A stretch of DNA of 64,000 bases from Qipengyuania proteolytica (GCF_019711565.1 NZ_JAIGNN010000002.1:434001-498000); one strand, 5' to 3'; shown: positions 24,591 to 34,564, numbered from the stretch's first letter. Numbers and translations are program-made. The notes: generated by a model not told the origin, from the letters alone.

Positions 24591-26491
24591 TTGGTCTGGC
24601 CCGTCCTTTCCAGAAGGATCGGGCGCAGGATATCCTTGACCCACTTGAATTCCGGGTGACTGGCAAGATTGTTCCATTCATTTGGGTCGTTCACTTCGTC
24701 GTAGAGTTCTTCCCCGCCATTCTTGGAAAGCGTGTAGCGCCACCCCTCCGCCCTTACGGTATGGTTGCGCCGGGACGGGTCCGCCAGATCGCGATCGCTG
24801 ATCAATCCGAAGTTGCTGGAAATTGCCAGGGACCTGCGGCGAAGTGCCGGAGCTTGATAGTTTCTTAGCACAGGCGCAAGACTGAGGCCGTCGAGGGCCG
24901 GAGCGCCGGAGGCGAGCGGAACGTCAGGCAGTCCGCCCAGCTCGACCAGCGTAGGATACAAGTCAACGAGCGACACCGGCAGGTTCGTCGTCGCGCCTCT
25001 TGAACCAGCATATTGGTTTCGCGGATCGACAATGATGAAGGGCACGCGTGTCGACTCGTTCCAAAGCGTTTGCTTGCCCCAAAAACCCTTCTCCCCAAGA
25101 TGAAACCCGTGATCGGACGTGAACACGATAATAGTGTTGTCCCGGAGCGAAGGGTTTGCATCGAGCGCGTCGATGATCTTGCCGATCTGGACATCGATCT
25201 CGTAGACCGCGGCAAGGTAGGCAAGCACCATGGTCTTGTGAAGGCGGTCCTCGCTCGCCGCAATCTGCGATCCTGCGTGGACGATGTCCGGGATTGTCGC
25301 GACGCTGCGACCGCCTGCCAGGATGTCGTTGTAGGTCTTCCTGCCGTCCCCGAAATTGGCATCGCTCGGTATGTCGGCGCGATCTCCCGCGAGGATCGGA
25401 GGCAAGAGGACATCATCGACCGACTTGATTCCGTTCACGGCGATCACGCGATCGATAAACTCGTCCGGCATGTACATGGCGCCATGCGTCTTGGTGAGTC
25501 CGAGCATCATGAAGAAGCTCCGCCCGCCGATTGGGACCGTTGCGCTGTAGGCTGAGTTGCTCTGTGGAACGCCGCGGATCAGATCCGCTGCCCAGTTCGC
25601 GATTTCCTCGTCAGTGAGGCGCGATCGATTGCCTTTGCCGTCGTCCTCGAAGAGCCCTGAAGAGTCTGCAAAGCCGGTGTAACTGTAGCCAGCCGGATAT
25701 GTACTGTTCATCCCCGAGCGAAACTCGACACCCACCGAAGTGCGTCCGATGCCGTGGGCCCAGAACTGGATCTGCTGGGGCAAGGATGGATTCGAATTCC
25801 AGCGCCCTCCGCTCAGGAGCTGGATTTCGTCCCAACTCCGCCGCACCCAGTCCACACCTTCTTGGCCGAACGGAATCAGTCGAGAGGGTTTTCCCTTTTG
25901 ATAGGTGACCCCGTCCCACGGATAGGGACCAAACGAGGAGAACGGACCGATGTAACCGCCGCTTCTGTCGTTCGCAGACGTTGGCTGGCTGGCGGGATCG
26001 TCTGTGCCGAAAACGGTGTTGTCGTTGTCGGTGTCGTGAAAAACCTTTCCCGCAAGATAGGTCGCATAGCCGTTGTCCCGGAAATGCTCCGGGATCAGCT
26101 TGGCCTGCGCAAGGACCGGATGCGAGCGAAACGGAAGGGTGCTGTGGTACTTGTTGGATGTGGAGGGCGCATATCACGAAAGAAAGCTCGCCCTTGACGG
26201 AGAACACAGCGTCGCATTGGCGTGCGCATTGGAAAAGCTCAGCCCTCTCGCGGCGAGCCGGTCGAGATTGGGCGTATAGGCCTGCGGATGCCCGCCAAGT
26301 CCGGTTGTGAAATCATTGAAGTCGTCTGCCACAACTACGATCACGTTCGGACTTGGAGTGGCCGTCGAGGTTGGTGTCGGCGTCGGTGTCGGCGTCGAGG
26401 TCGCAACCGGCGGAGGACTGGAGCCCGATCCGCCGCCGCATGCACTCAACAATACAACAGCCGCAACCGCGCAACCGACCCGCCTAGTCAT
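24587..26491 (-). pseudogene. Lipoprotein sulfatase interrupted by one in-frame TGA
   Basis: Read as one frame, this encodes a 634-position sulfatase. It has a lipoprotein signal (LLSAC, Cys18), a Thr-Pro-rich linker (about 30-48), the metal-binding DDFND (56-60), and the modification motif C96-S-P-S-R. It continues to TSDHGFHLGEKGFWGK and a normal C-terminus. Codon 106 (26174-26176) is TGA where sulfatases have Gly (SFLSG), one base away from GGA. The frame continues unbroken and conserved on both sides, so this is a single point change and not a frameshift. It may be a recent pseudogene, a sequencing error or a readthrough site. FGE lies downstream with a 4-bp overlap. Confidence 0.85.
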
Positions 26492-26863
26492 TACCCCGAA
26501 ACCTTTCGACCCGTCTTTGATCCAAATGTCCATTAGTTCCCAATCGACGGATTTGAAAGAACTTACACGTGAGAAAATCACGGAAAAGCAGTACAGAAAT
26601 CGATCTTTGCCAATTTTCGATGATGAACCGACCAGCAGGCTTACGTCGCAAGGCCATACGGACACACTCAGGCCCGTCTGCGCGCTGTCCAGATTGCATT
26701 CGCAGTCGCGGCACAATAGGGCGTCGGGGACGATTCGCTTTGATCGAAGCGATTGGTGGCGGTGCGTGGAGCCTTTCCAGAGGATGCCGCACCATCGAAC
26801 GTAGCGCGTGTCTGAAGCATTTCATCGTCCCCCTGACGATCATGGTTTCACAGGATTTACAGA
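26492..26863. other. 372-bp divergent intergenic region before the polysaccharide locus
   Basis: No convincing gene is seen between the sulfatase start and the TTG start of the WecG gene. The first 100 bases are AT-rich and should hold the divergent promoters. The reading frames that cross it are Arg/Ser-rich, show no family likeness and differ in all phases. No RNA motif was recognised. Confidence 0.6.
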
Positions 26864-27640
26864 TTGTCCGACAGATTCCCGATAACCCATGTGAAGGTCG
26901 CGGGGACCTTCATTGCGACATCTTCACGGGCAGAGCTCGTCGAGGCGGCTGTCCACGATGCATCGATACCCGATGCGCCGGCGCGCATTGTGTTCGACGC
27001 CAATGGTCATGGCATAGCTCTGGCGCAAACCGATGCCAGCTTTGCAGCAGCGCTGGAGCAGGCGGATCTCGTGCATGCCGACGGCGGATTTCTTGTCGCT
27101 ATCTCGAAGCGTTTGGCCGCGAAGGCGATCTCGGAACGTTCGCCGACGACCGACATGATCCACGATTTCGCGCAGGACGAGAATGCCAAGCATCTGAAGC
27201 ATTTCCTTCTCGGCGCGACCGAGCAGGTGAACGAGCGCGCAACAGCGATCCTGCGTGAGACCTATCCCGCGTTGCAAATAGTCGGACGCCGCAACGGGTA
27301 TTTCGCGGCGAACGAAGAAGAAGCCATCATCACCCAGATCAATGCGTCGGGCGCAGATATCGTCTGGGTCGGATTGGGAAAGCCACTCGAGCAGGCGTTT
27401 TGCTTACGCCATCGAGACCGCCTGAAGGCAGCGTGGGTGATAACGGCTGGCGGCTGTTTCAACTACATCACGGGCGACTATCCAAGAGCGCCGCAATGGA
27501 TGCAGGACAATCATCTGGAGTGGCTGCACCGAATGGTCACGCGCCCCAGGCAACTCGGTTGGCGCTATCTGACGACAAACCCGATTGCCTTGTACAAAGC
27601 CTTGACGCAAACCGACCGCTCCATCTCGGTGCGGACTTGA
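26864..27640 (+). CDS. WecG/TagA/CpsF family glycosyltransferase
   Basis: This GT26 family enzyme (258 residues) transfers an N-acetylmannosamine-type sugar from UDP to a lipid-linked acceptor at the inner face of the membrane. The catalytic ADG motif is at 72-74 (HADGGF). The LLGATEQVNERA, RNGYF, ADIVWVGLGKPLEQ and AGGCFNYITGDYPRAPQWM blocks are typical. The TTG start is supported by AGGA 8 bp upstream and by the lack of an earlier in-frame start with family likeness. It is the first gene of the plus-strand arm and probably adds the second sugar after priming. The donor sugar is inferred from the family. Confidence 0.9.
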   Translation: MSDRFPITHVKVAGTFIATSSRAELVEAAVHDASIPDAPARIVFDANGHGIALAQTDASFAAALEQADLVHADGGFLVAISKRLAAKAISERSPTTDMIHDFAQDENAKHLKHFLLGATEQVNERATAILRETYPALQIVGRRNGYFAANEEEAIITQINASGADIVWVGLGKPLEQAFCLRHRDRLKAAWVITAGGCFNYITGDYPRAPQWMQDNHLEWLHRMVTRPRQLGWRYLTTNPIALYKALTQTDRSISVRT

Positions 27641-27644
27641 CCAG

Positions 27645-29117
27645 ATGCGATCCCGGCATACCGGCATGACAGGAAGCCGCTTCGGTCGGAGTGTCCCCTG
27701 GTCGATGATGGCGTCATTCTTCGAGCGATTTGCGCCGGCTCTCGCGACGCTCTTGCTGGCTCCCATCATTGGCGTCGAGCAGACCGGAATTGCGGCGATC
27801 TCGCTCGCTGCAATCTTCATTCTCGCCATTCCGTTCAAAGGCGTCGCCGATGTGCTGACCGGAGCGCGGACGCTGACAAGCGAAGCCAGCCTGGCAGTAC
27901 TGATCGCAATCACAGCCGCGGGAACCCTGGCAAGCGCCGCCCTGATGATCGGGGCACCGCTCGTCGCCGACCTGTACAATCAACCCGAGCTTGCCAGGAT
28001 CCTGCCGGTCCACGCGATCGCGATTTTCGCGGTCGCAACCGGGACTTTGCATGACGGCCTGTTCCAGCGCGAATTCCGGTTCTCATTGCAAGCGAAACGC
28101 AAGGGCGTCGGCGGCTGTCTCGGGATTCTCGCCGGTCTCGTCTACGCTTGGTTCCGTCCCGACGCGATGGCTCTGGCAGTCTATCATGTGACGGCAACGG
28201 TCTCGTCGACACTCTTGTGTTGGGCCATGTTTCGACCCGAACTCGGTCGCCAGGCGGATTGGTCCTGGTTGCGCTCGCATGCCGCCAGCTTCGCTTTCCA
28301 GTCCGCAAGCCAGTCAATCGGCCAGATCACGATTAGGTCAATCGATCTAATTACCGGCTTGATCCTCGGCCTTTATGCGGTTGGCCTGATTAGGGTGGCC
28401 ATGCAGCTCTACAATTTGATCTCCGCCATTCTGGTCACCCCGCTAGCCAACGTCCTCACCTCTCACCTCGCACAACTGGCACGCTCTTCGAGTGACCACG
28501 GAAGGCTTCAGGCTCCGTTTCTTTCCCTCTACCGTGTCCTCTCGTTCATGGCGTTGCCGCTGTACGGCCTTATCGGAGCAGCTCTGCCGATGGCAGTCAG
28601 CCTAGCCATGTCGCCAGAATGGGAAACAGCCGGACACCTGGGAGCGATCGTCTCGGCGAATGGGCTGAGCGCAGTCCTGATCATGACCTCCAACTCCATC
28701 CTTATCGCGCGAGGACAATATGGCGCCAACCTGGCCATCAATGCGTTCCAGGCGATACTGTCGATCATCGCGACAATCGTTGGAGCGCAGTTCGCGATTT
28801 GGGGGGTGGCCGTGTCAGTCGTGGTTCGGGCCTACGTCTCATTCCTGTTCGTTCTCTTGATCCTGCATCGCTACGGGGGAATCCGCATACGGACCATCCT
28901 GGCCAATACGGTCCCCGCCCTGTTCTGCACGGGCATTGCTGTGGGGGTCTACTATCTGATCCAAAGCCTTTGGCGGCTCGGAGGAGGCACGATTACCGAG
29001 CTCATCGTTTCTCTGATGTGTGGAGCCATTTCCTACGCGGCAATTTCCGCAATTGTGCAGCGCGCTGCCGTTGCGACAGCCCTCTCACTTTTTTTCCGCT
29101 CGGCTGACCAAGGCTAG
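27645..29117 (+). CDS. Oligosaccharide flippase (Wzx-like)
   Basis: The 490-residue protein has about 12-14 hydrophobic helices and the start typical of the polysaccharide flippases of the MOP superfamily (SMMASFFERFAPALATLLLAPIIG). It would turn the lipid-linked repeat unit to the periplasmic face for polymerisation. It starts 5 bp after the WecG stop; a second ATG at residue 8 is possible. Its place between glycosyltransferase and decoration genes fits a Wzx/Wzy-dependent pathway, as do Wza- and Wzc-type genes in the opposite arm. Confidence 0.88.
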   Translation: MRSRHTGMTGSRFGRSVPWSMMASFFERFAPALATLLLAPIIGVEQTGIAAISLAAIFILAIPFKGVADVLTGARTLTSEASLAVLIAITAAGTLASAALMIGAPLVADLYNQPELARILPVHAIAIFAVATGTLHDGLFQREFRFSLQAKRKGVGGCLGILAGLVYAWFRPDAMALAVYHVTATVSSTLLCWAMFRPELGRQADWSWLRSHAASFAFQSASQSIGQITIRSIDLITGLILGLYAVGLIRVAMQLYNLISAILVTPLANVLTSHLAQLARSSSDHGRLQAPFLSLYRVLSFMALPLYGLIGAALPMAVSLAMSPEWETAGHLGAIVSANGLSAVLIMTSNSILIARGQYGANLAINAFQAILSIIATIVGAQFAIWGVAVSVVVRAYVSFLFVLLILHRYGGIRIRTILANTVPALFCTGIAVGVYYLIQSLWRLGGGTITELIVSLMCGAISYAAISAIVQRAAVATALSLFFRSADQG

Positions 29118-29143
29118 CCGCCGCTTTCAATGCGAGACCACAA

Positions 29144-29989
29144 ATGAAGCCCAAACTCCGCAACCGAGCCAGATCCGCCTTGGCAACCTATCGCAAGATG
29201 AGGGCGAGACTCCTTTTTCGATTCCCCTACCCTACGGTGGACCTATACAGTTGGCGTCCGAAGACCGGTGGTGTGAACTTTGGCGACGAGCTAGGTCGCG
29301 TCGTCACGACGTTGATGCTGGCTCGCCGCGGGATGACACTGGAAGACGAGACGAAAAAGCCCAGCCAGTTGCTGACCATCGGCTCGGTGATGCACTTCGC
29401 TAGTGAGGGAGCGGTCGTCTGGGGCAGCGGCGTAAACGGCAAGGCGCGATCCGACATCTATGAGTTCGAAAATCTCGATGTGCGTGCGTGTCGTGGCCCA
29501 AGGACCAAAGCTTGGCTCGAGCAACGGGGAATCAACGTACCCGCAGTATTCGGCGACCCGGCGCTCTTGCTGCCAATCCTCACGCACGGGCGCTTCTCCG
29601 CTACGAAAAACAGTCAGAAGATTGTCTTCGTACCCAACCTCTTCGACGACATGGAACAGCTCGACATTCCCGCGAATGTCACGGTCGTGAAGCCGACCCA
29701 GAGTTGGAACAATGTCGTTGCGGAGATACTTGAGGCGCGCTTCGTCGTGTCCAGCTCGCTCCACGGCATTATCGTCGCCGAGGCATTTGGTATTCCCGCG
29801 CAATTTATCGCTGTTTCGAAAGAGGAAAACGAATTCAAGTACAACGACTATTACGAGGGCACCGGACGGAACAGGTTCACGGTAGCAAGAACGATTGAGG
29901 AGGCGATCGACTTGGGAGGCGAAGATTTGCCCGATTTCGATCCCCAGCCTTTGATGGAGGCATTCCCTTACGACCTGTGGAAGAGCTAG
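29144..29989 (+). CDS. Polysaccharide pyruvyl transferase family protein
   Basis: The 281-residue protein shows signatures of the polysaccharide pyruvyl transferase family. NFGDELGRVV lies near residue 45, GSVMHFA and WGSGVNG follow, RACRGPRTKAWLE comes next, and the SSSLHGIIVAEAFGIP block carries the catalytic His. These enzymes add a pyruvate ketal from phosphoenolpyruvate to a sugar, giving the polymer negative charge. No signal peptide is seen. It lies in a run of same-strand genes with gaps of 7 to 26 bp. Confidence 0.9.
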   Translation: MKPKLRNRARSALATYRKMRARLLFRFPYPTVDLYSWRPKTGGVNFGDELGRVVTTLMLARRGMTLEDETKKPSQLLTIGSVMHFASEGAVVWGSGVNGKARSDIYEFENLDVRACRGPRTKAWLEQRGINVPAVFGDPALLLPILTHGRFSATKNSQKIVFVPNLFDDMEQLDIPANVTVVKPTQSWNNVVAEILEARFVVSSSLHGIIVAEAFGIPAQFIAVSKEENEFKYNDYYEGTGRNRFTVARTIEEAIDLGGEDLPDFDPQPLMEAFPYDLWKS

Positions 29990-29995
29990 ACGATC

Positions 29996-30925
29996 GTGCC
30001 CTTCCCCGACGTGTTCATCATCGGCGCGGCCAAGGCCGGTACATCCAGTCTTGTCGACATGCTTCGTCTCAACGGCGAGGTGTTCGTTCCGCACGAAAAG
30101 GAGCCCCACCATTTCACCCTACGTGGCGGCGATCCCTGGACTATCCGCGATGGAAGTCTCGTTATGCCACTTGCCGCGACGCTGCCTTACGGGGCCGAGC
30201 GCGACTATCTGACGCTCTACGCGAAGGCCCGCGAAGGGCAGCGTCGAATCGACGCCAGCACGCAGTATCTCGTCGATCCGAGTGCAGCCCGTGCAATCAG
30301 ACACGCCAATCCGCATGCCCGCATAATCGCCTGCCTGCGCGATCCCGTTTCGCGTGCCTATTCGGCCTATGTCCACGCCCGCTCGCGCGGTGAGGAGCCG
30401 TGTGAGAGTTTCTCGGCGGCGCTCGACGAGTGCGAAGCGGGACTGAGGCGCAATGCCTTCGCGATCAACTATGTCGAAGAAAGCCGCTATGCGAAGCATC
30501 TCGATGTCTACCGGCAGCTTTTCGGAGAGAACGTGCTGATCCTGCTCTTTGAGGATCTCATCCAGAAACCGCAATCGTTGCTGGACCAGGTCACGGACTT
30601 TCTGGAAATTGGCCGGACCATGATGATCGAGAGCGACGCAGCCCACAAGAATCCGAGCATCGAGATCAGCAGTCCCGTTGCGCGAGGCTTCAGGCAGATC
30701 GCGAAAAGGGCTCGCCGACGGTTTCCGGCATTAATGAATAGTCGTGCAATCAGAGCGCCATATGAAGCCTTGCTCGCACAAATTGGGAAGCGCCCGGCAA
30801 GCCTTTCAGCCCCAGACGCTCGTCGCACTTACCGCCTTCTCGCGAGCGATATCGACGCCATAGAAGCGATGCTCGATCGCGAATTGCCTGCATGGCACGC
30901 ATATGCCGAGGACGCTGCGGGATGA
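29996..30925 (+). CDS. PAPS-dependent sulfotransferase
   Basis: The 309-residue protein has the 5'-phosphosulfate loop of sulfotransferases at its N-terminus (FIIGAAKAGTSSLVDML). The 3'-phosphate motif is RDPVSRAYSAYVH (about 112-124). It would move sulfate from PAPS to a sugar hydroxyl, most likely of the polysaccharide made by this locus. The start is GTG, 6 bp after the previous stop. The stop overlaps the next ATG (ATGA). A sulfatase and its activating enzyme lie 4 kb upstream, so the region codes for both addition and possible removal of sulfate. Confidence 0.9.
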   Translation: MPFPDVFIIGAAKAGTSSLVDMLRLNGEVFVPHEKEPHHFTLRGGDPWTIRDGSLVMPLAATLPYGAERDYLTLYAKAREGQRRIDASTQYLVDPSAARAIRHANPHARIIACLRDPVSRAYSAYVHARSRGEEPCESFSAALDECEAGLRRNAFAINYVEESRYAKHLDVYRQLFGENVLILLFEDLIQKPQSLLDQVTDFLEIGRTMMIESDAAHKNPSIEISSPVARGFRQIAKRARRRFPALMNSRAIRAPYEALLAQIGKRPASLSAPDARRTYRLLASDIDAIEAMLDRELPAWHAYAEDAAG

Positions 30926-31968
30926 AGCTGCTCTACGCGTTTCAGAATCCGAGGAGCGCAACATCAGGCCTGTCCATCTACGACAGGCGCCTGTCCCAGG
31001 CGCTCGAAGGTCTCGGACACGAGATCCAGCGCGTCGCGCTCGAAGAAAGCGCGCCGTCGTCCGGTTACGCCGGCATCCTGCGCGGAATGCCACCTGCGAT
31101 TGCACGATATCGGAGTCGGGCGAACGCGTCCCTGGTCGCTCAAGCGATCGCGCAATTCGATCCGGACCGCGTGATCTTGTCGCATGAATCGACACTCTAC
31201 CTCGTCGAACAGGGCATTGTCCCGCGGTCGCGTGCGATCATACTCTGCCACAATATCATGGCTCCCGGCTATCGATCGCGCGGTACGATTGCAGACAGGA
31301 TCTATGCCGAACTGTTCCATCGGTACGAGCGCCGGCTCACGCGTGCTTCCGTACCGGTCACCGCAATTTCAGAATACGACCGTCAGGCAGCGGAAGACTG
31401 CTATGGGTTGACCATGGCAGCCGCATGTCCACCCGGCGTCATCCCGGGATGCTCGGAGATCGAAGCGGATGCACAGTTTGCCGCGACGGTGGCGATCAGC
31501 GGCAATTACGACTGGCGTCTCAAACGCCAGGATATCAGTCGCTTTTTCGACGAAGCGATTGCAGTCAATCTGCCCGGTAGTAGCTCCATCTATCTTTCCG
31601 AAGGTGCGGCCAAACATGCGCCTGAAGCGCTGGACCACACCGTCGGACTTCCCGCTCGCGGTTCCCTCGGGATCGGTCTTGTCGTCGATCGCTTCCAAGC
31701 AGGCTTCAAGCTTAAGGCTCTGGAATACATCAGCGAAGGCATGGTGCTCGTCTCCTATTGCGATTTATCCGGCGAATTTGCTGGTCTCGCGAACGCGCAG
31801 ATGTTCGTTCACAGGGTTGCGCATGCGAGCGAGGTGCCTGGTATCATCGAAGACCTTCAGCGGACGCCCGATCTCGTCGAGCGCTACCGGGCGTTCCAAC
31901 GCGCGGCGTTCGAGCGTTTCCAATGGGCAGAAAGCGCTCGCAGGGTCATGGAAGTGCTCGAAGACTAA
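30922..31968 (+). CDS. Glycosyltransferase, GT4-like
   Basis: The 348-residue protein has a two-lobed GT-B look. The N-terminal lobe carries a glycine-containing segment (SATSGLSIYDRRLSQAL), and the C-terminal lobe has an acidic FKALEY-like block (FKLKALEYISEGMVLVSY) resembling the EX7E region of family 4. The ATG at 30922 overlaps the sulfotransferase stop by four bases and gives the usual MKLLYAF start. The sugar and linkage are not predictable. It ends the plus-strand arm and is convergent with the acyltransferase. Confidence 0.8.
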   Translation: MKLLYAFQNPRSATSGLSIYDRRLSQALEGLGHEIQRVALEESAPSSGYAGILRGMPPAIARYRSRANASLVAQAIAQFDPDRVILSHESTLYLVEQGIVPRSRAIILCHNIMAPGYRSRGTIADRIYAELFHRYERRLTRASVPVTAISEYDRQAAEDCYGLTMAAACPPGVIPGCSEIEADAQFAATVAISGNYDWRLKRQDISRFFDEAIAVNLPGSSSIYLSEGAAKHAPEALDHTVGLPARGSLGIGLVVDRFQAGFKLKALEYISEGMVLVSYCDLSGEFAGLANAQMFVHRVAHASEVPGIIEDLQRTPDLVERYRAFQRAAFERFQWAESARRVMEVLED

Positions 31969-31973
31969 ACGCG

Positions 31974-31999
31974 CGGGCCGGCTCCATCGATCTACGGCC
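31974..31999. terminator. Weak two-way hairpin between convergent genes
   Basis: GGGCCG and CGGCCC pair across a 14-nt loop in the gap between the glycosyltransferase and acyltransferase genes and run into the acyltransferase stop. No T run follows, so terminator function is tentative. Confidence 0.35.
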
Positions 32000-33182
32000 C
32001 GGTATTGATAAGACGCGAGCCCTTGCTTTCGGCCTCTCCTTCCGGAAGCCTGTTGGCAATCGACTTGCCCAAATTCATGCCCGGCTTCTCAATGAAGAAG
32101 TACATTGCGACAGAGATCGGCATTGCAATGGCCACAGCCGCCATCTGGACCGCGAACATGGACCATTGGTTCAAGGTGACGAACGACATTGCGAACACGC
32201 CAAGCGCCACCTGTACTGGTCGGTGAACCAGATAGAGCGAATAGCTCGCCTCACCCAAGATCGAAGCCAGCCGCGAGGTGAACAATTGCTTGAACAGGCG
32301 GCCGGTGAACGGTGCCCTGTCGCTCCACAATAGATAGCTGAAGAACACTCCCCAGACGAGATAAGGCAGGGGTTTGTCGAACATTGTCAGGCCGACGAAG
32401 ATGACAACGGCGCTGGCGACGAGTGGCGAGACAAATGTCGCTTCTTTTAGCTTCTGGTATCCGAGGCGAGAGACAATGCCCAAAAAGAACGCTGGGGTTG
32501 CGACAGCGAGGCTGGACTTGATGTCATAATGACCGAGCAAGCCGACCTGATACCCGACATAAGCCGCCGCCGCGAGCAGCAACACGAAGATCGTTGCCTT
32601 GGTGCTCCTAAGCGCGGCCAAGACGAACGGCGCAACGAGGTAGAACTGCCATTCCAACGATATGCTCCACGCGGCAGGCAGGAAAACCATTGCAGCGCGA
32701 TTGATTATTTCGTCGGGCACCATCCCATGGAACATGCTCGCATGCAGCAATGCATGGGGCCAGAAATTCTCGCGAGCCTCGTAGTCGAGCTCGTAGATTG
32801 ACTGGGAGTATGCCTCCCAGCCCTCGGCGTCCTGCCAAGGCGCGGCCTGAACGATGTCTAGCCAATAGCCGGCCATGACATATCCCAGAATGCAGCAGAG
32901 GACGTAAGCCGGATAAAGCCTGAAGAATCGCCGCGTGAGGTATCGGGGGTAGCTCTCCTGCTTCACCATCAGTAGATTCGTGATGACGAAACCACTTATG
33001 ATCATGAACACGACCACCGCTGAGTGCGCGTTGAGCAACACGGCCGTGATCGGGTCCTTTGCGACGACAAAGCCTGACAGTTGCAGGCCGTGCCCCACTG
33101 CCACCCATAGCGCCAGAATAATTCGCAGGCCGACGATCTCGTCAAAAAATACCCTGGTCGTCTTTGTCGTATCGCTCATCAT
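31992..33182 (-). CDS. Acyltransferase family 3 membrane protein (OafA-like)
   Basis: The 396-residue protein has about ten membrane helices and the N-terminal AVGHGLQLSG motif that carries the proposed catalytic His of acyltransferase-3 proteins. The later FRLYPAY block is also typical. Such enzymes acetylate or succinylate surface sugars from the membrane. Two adjacent ATGs can start the gene. It is the last gene of the minus-strand arm, so O-acetylation of the polysaccharide is the likely role. Confidence 0.88.
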   Translation of the reverse strand: MMSDTTKTTRVFFDEIVGLRIILALWVAVGHGLQLSGFVVAKDPITAVLLNAHSAVVVFMIISGFVITNLLMVKQESYPRYLTRRFFRLYPAYVLCCILGYVMAGYWLDIVQAAPWQDAEGWEAYSQSIYELDYEARENFWPHALLHASMFHGMVPDEIINRAAMVFLPAAWSISLEWQFYLVAPFVLAALRSTKATIFVLLLAAAAYVGYQVGLLGHYDIKSSLAVATPAFFLGIVSRLGYQKLKEATFVSPLVASAVVIFVGLTMFDKPLPYLVWGVFFSYLLWSDRAPFTGRLFKQLFTSRLASILGEASYSLYLVHRPVQVALGVFAMSFVTLNQWSMFAVQMAAVAIAMPISVAMYFFIEKPGMNLGKSIANRLPEGEAESKGSRLINTGP

Positions 33183-33252
33183 TGTCTCGCGGTCTTCGTG
33201 ATCCGTGTTGCTCGACTTCGGTGCTGCCTCAAGTTTTTGAGAAAGCCTGCTC

Positions 33253-34530
33253 TCAAATCAACACCGGCGAGCCCGGTAACATAGCGGGCCCTACACCAGC
33301 GAGCTTCTTCGTCCGCAGGCTTGTCCGACGAGTAGCACGCCTCTTCTCGCGCTGCACGATCTCCGCGACCGCGAACAACAGCGTTCCATACCAAGGCGAA
33401 TCCAGCTGATTGTCGAGGAGGTTCATGGCCAGGAAGAACACAAAGCATGCCTTGCCGATATAACTCAGCCTGTGCCGCCAGAACCTGTTGTAGAGCAAAA
33501 GCACAATCAATAGAGTGAATATCAATCCGCCTTCAACCAGCAACACCGAAATTCCACTGTAAGGTTTGTTGGATGAAGACTCGATGGCGTACACATTGTC
33601 CCGGAAACGCAACATGGTTGGTGCCAGATGCTTCAGGTGGACATCACTTGAAGTAAGGTAGGGGATGTTTCCCACACGACTCTCGCCGAATACCTGGTTG
33701 ATCGGGCTGGCCCAGATCGCCGCCTCACCGGCATATTGTCCGAGACCTGCTCCGATTAGTGCCGTCTGTGGCTGGTCAAGATAAATATCTCCGACGAGCT
33801 TATAGGCGTACAACTTCGGATCATATTTGTAATATTCGGCAAAGGAACTGTTTTTAGTTTCAGTGCGCAAAATGATGTAAGGCGTGATAGCTACAGCCGC
33901 AACCGCTCCTGCAAGAATGAGCGAGCGATTCTTCGGCGCAAACATCGCGAGGCCACACACGCCAGCAACGATTCCCAAGATAAAATTCGGGATGATGAAG
34001 TTGATACCAGCGATGTACAGAAAATAATCTTGGTATATGGGCTTGTCGCGGCGCCCGGAAAACAGTTCGAGAAGGCCGAAAAACCCGATCACCGTAACGG
34101 TCTTCGCTCCGCCAGCCCCGAACCCTCCGTCAAAGGCATCGGGAAGGTAGTGGACGTAGGGGATCTGGAAGGGAAAACCAAGACGGACCAGCGTGACGAA
34201 ACTCATCACGAACACGATCACGTTCAGGATCCTGATTAACTTTCGCCCGTCAAAATTGCGCGCCAGCGGCAAGCCGAATGTCGCGAGGAGAAACGGCAGC
34301 AGGAGTGCAAGCTCAAACAGCCACGCAACGGGCGAGACCTTGAGCCCGATTGCTGCATTGAGGCCAAGGACAAGCAGCAGATATCCAACGAGCAGAACTG
34401 CCGTCACTAGTGCTCTTTGCGTCACCCAGCGAACGGCGAGAAGTGGCCCGGATACATAAGCAGCATAGCTCGCCGCAACCCGCGGAAGACCCAGTGCGAC
34501 GGCGATGAAGAGGTGGAGGGGAGCTTTCAC
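33253..34530 (-). CDS. Multi-pass membrane protein, candidate polysaccharide polymerase (Wzy)
   Basis: The 425-residue protein has ten or more hydrophobic segments and one long periplasmic-type loop (about 235-345). That topology is usual in Wzy polymerases, whose primary sequences are poorly conserved. Position between the Wza/Wzc genes and the acyltransferase supports this. No specific motif proves it, and it could also be another exopolysaccharide membrane component. A distinct O-antigen-ligase-family gene lies 4 kb away, so the locus has two candidates for polymer assembly. Confidence 0.65.
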   Translation of the reverse strand: MKAPLHLFIAVALGLPRVAASYAAYVSGPLLAVRWVTQRALVTAVLLVGYLLLVLGLNAAIGLKVSPVAWLFELALLLPFLLATFGLPLARNFDGRKLIRILNVIVFVMSFVTLVRLGFPFQIPYVHYLPDAFDGGFGAGGAKTVTVIGFFGLLELFSGRRDKPIYQDYFLYIAGINFIIPNFILGIVAGVCGLAMFAPKNRSLILAGAVAAVAITPYIILRTETKNSSFAEYYKYDPKLYAYKLVGDIYLDQPQTALIGAGLGQYAGEAAIWASPINQVFGESRVGNIPYLTSSDVHLKHLAPTMLRFRDNVYAIESSSNKPYSGISVLLVEGGLIFTLLIVLLLYNRFWRHRLSYIGKACFVFFLAMNLLDNQLDSPWYGTLLFAVAEIVQREKRRATRRTSLRTKKLAGVGPAMLPGSPVLI

Positions 34531-34564
34531 TGGTACACCGGTCCGAATGAGGTTCGCTGAAAAC

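Noticed and set aside
26174..26176. TGA of the sulfatase as a selenocysteine codon
   Set aside because: The expected residue is Gly after the CxPSR motif, no selenocysteine is known there, and no obvious SECIS-like hairpin follows.
25611..26207. A frameshift in the sulfatase, suggested by an open frame in another phase
   Set aside because: Direct translation shows that the sulfatase-like sequence continues in the same phase through the TGA, so no frameshift is needed. The other frame is a shadow.
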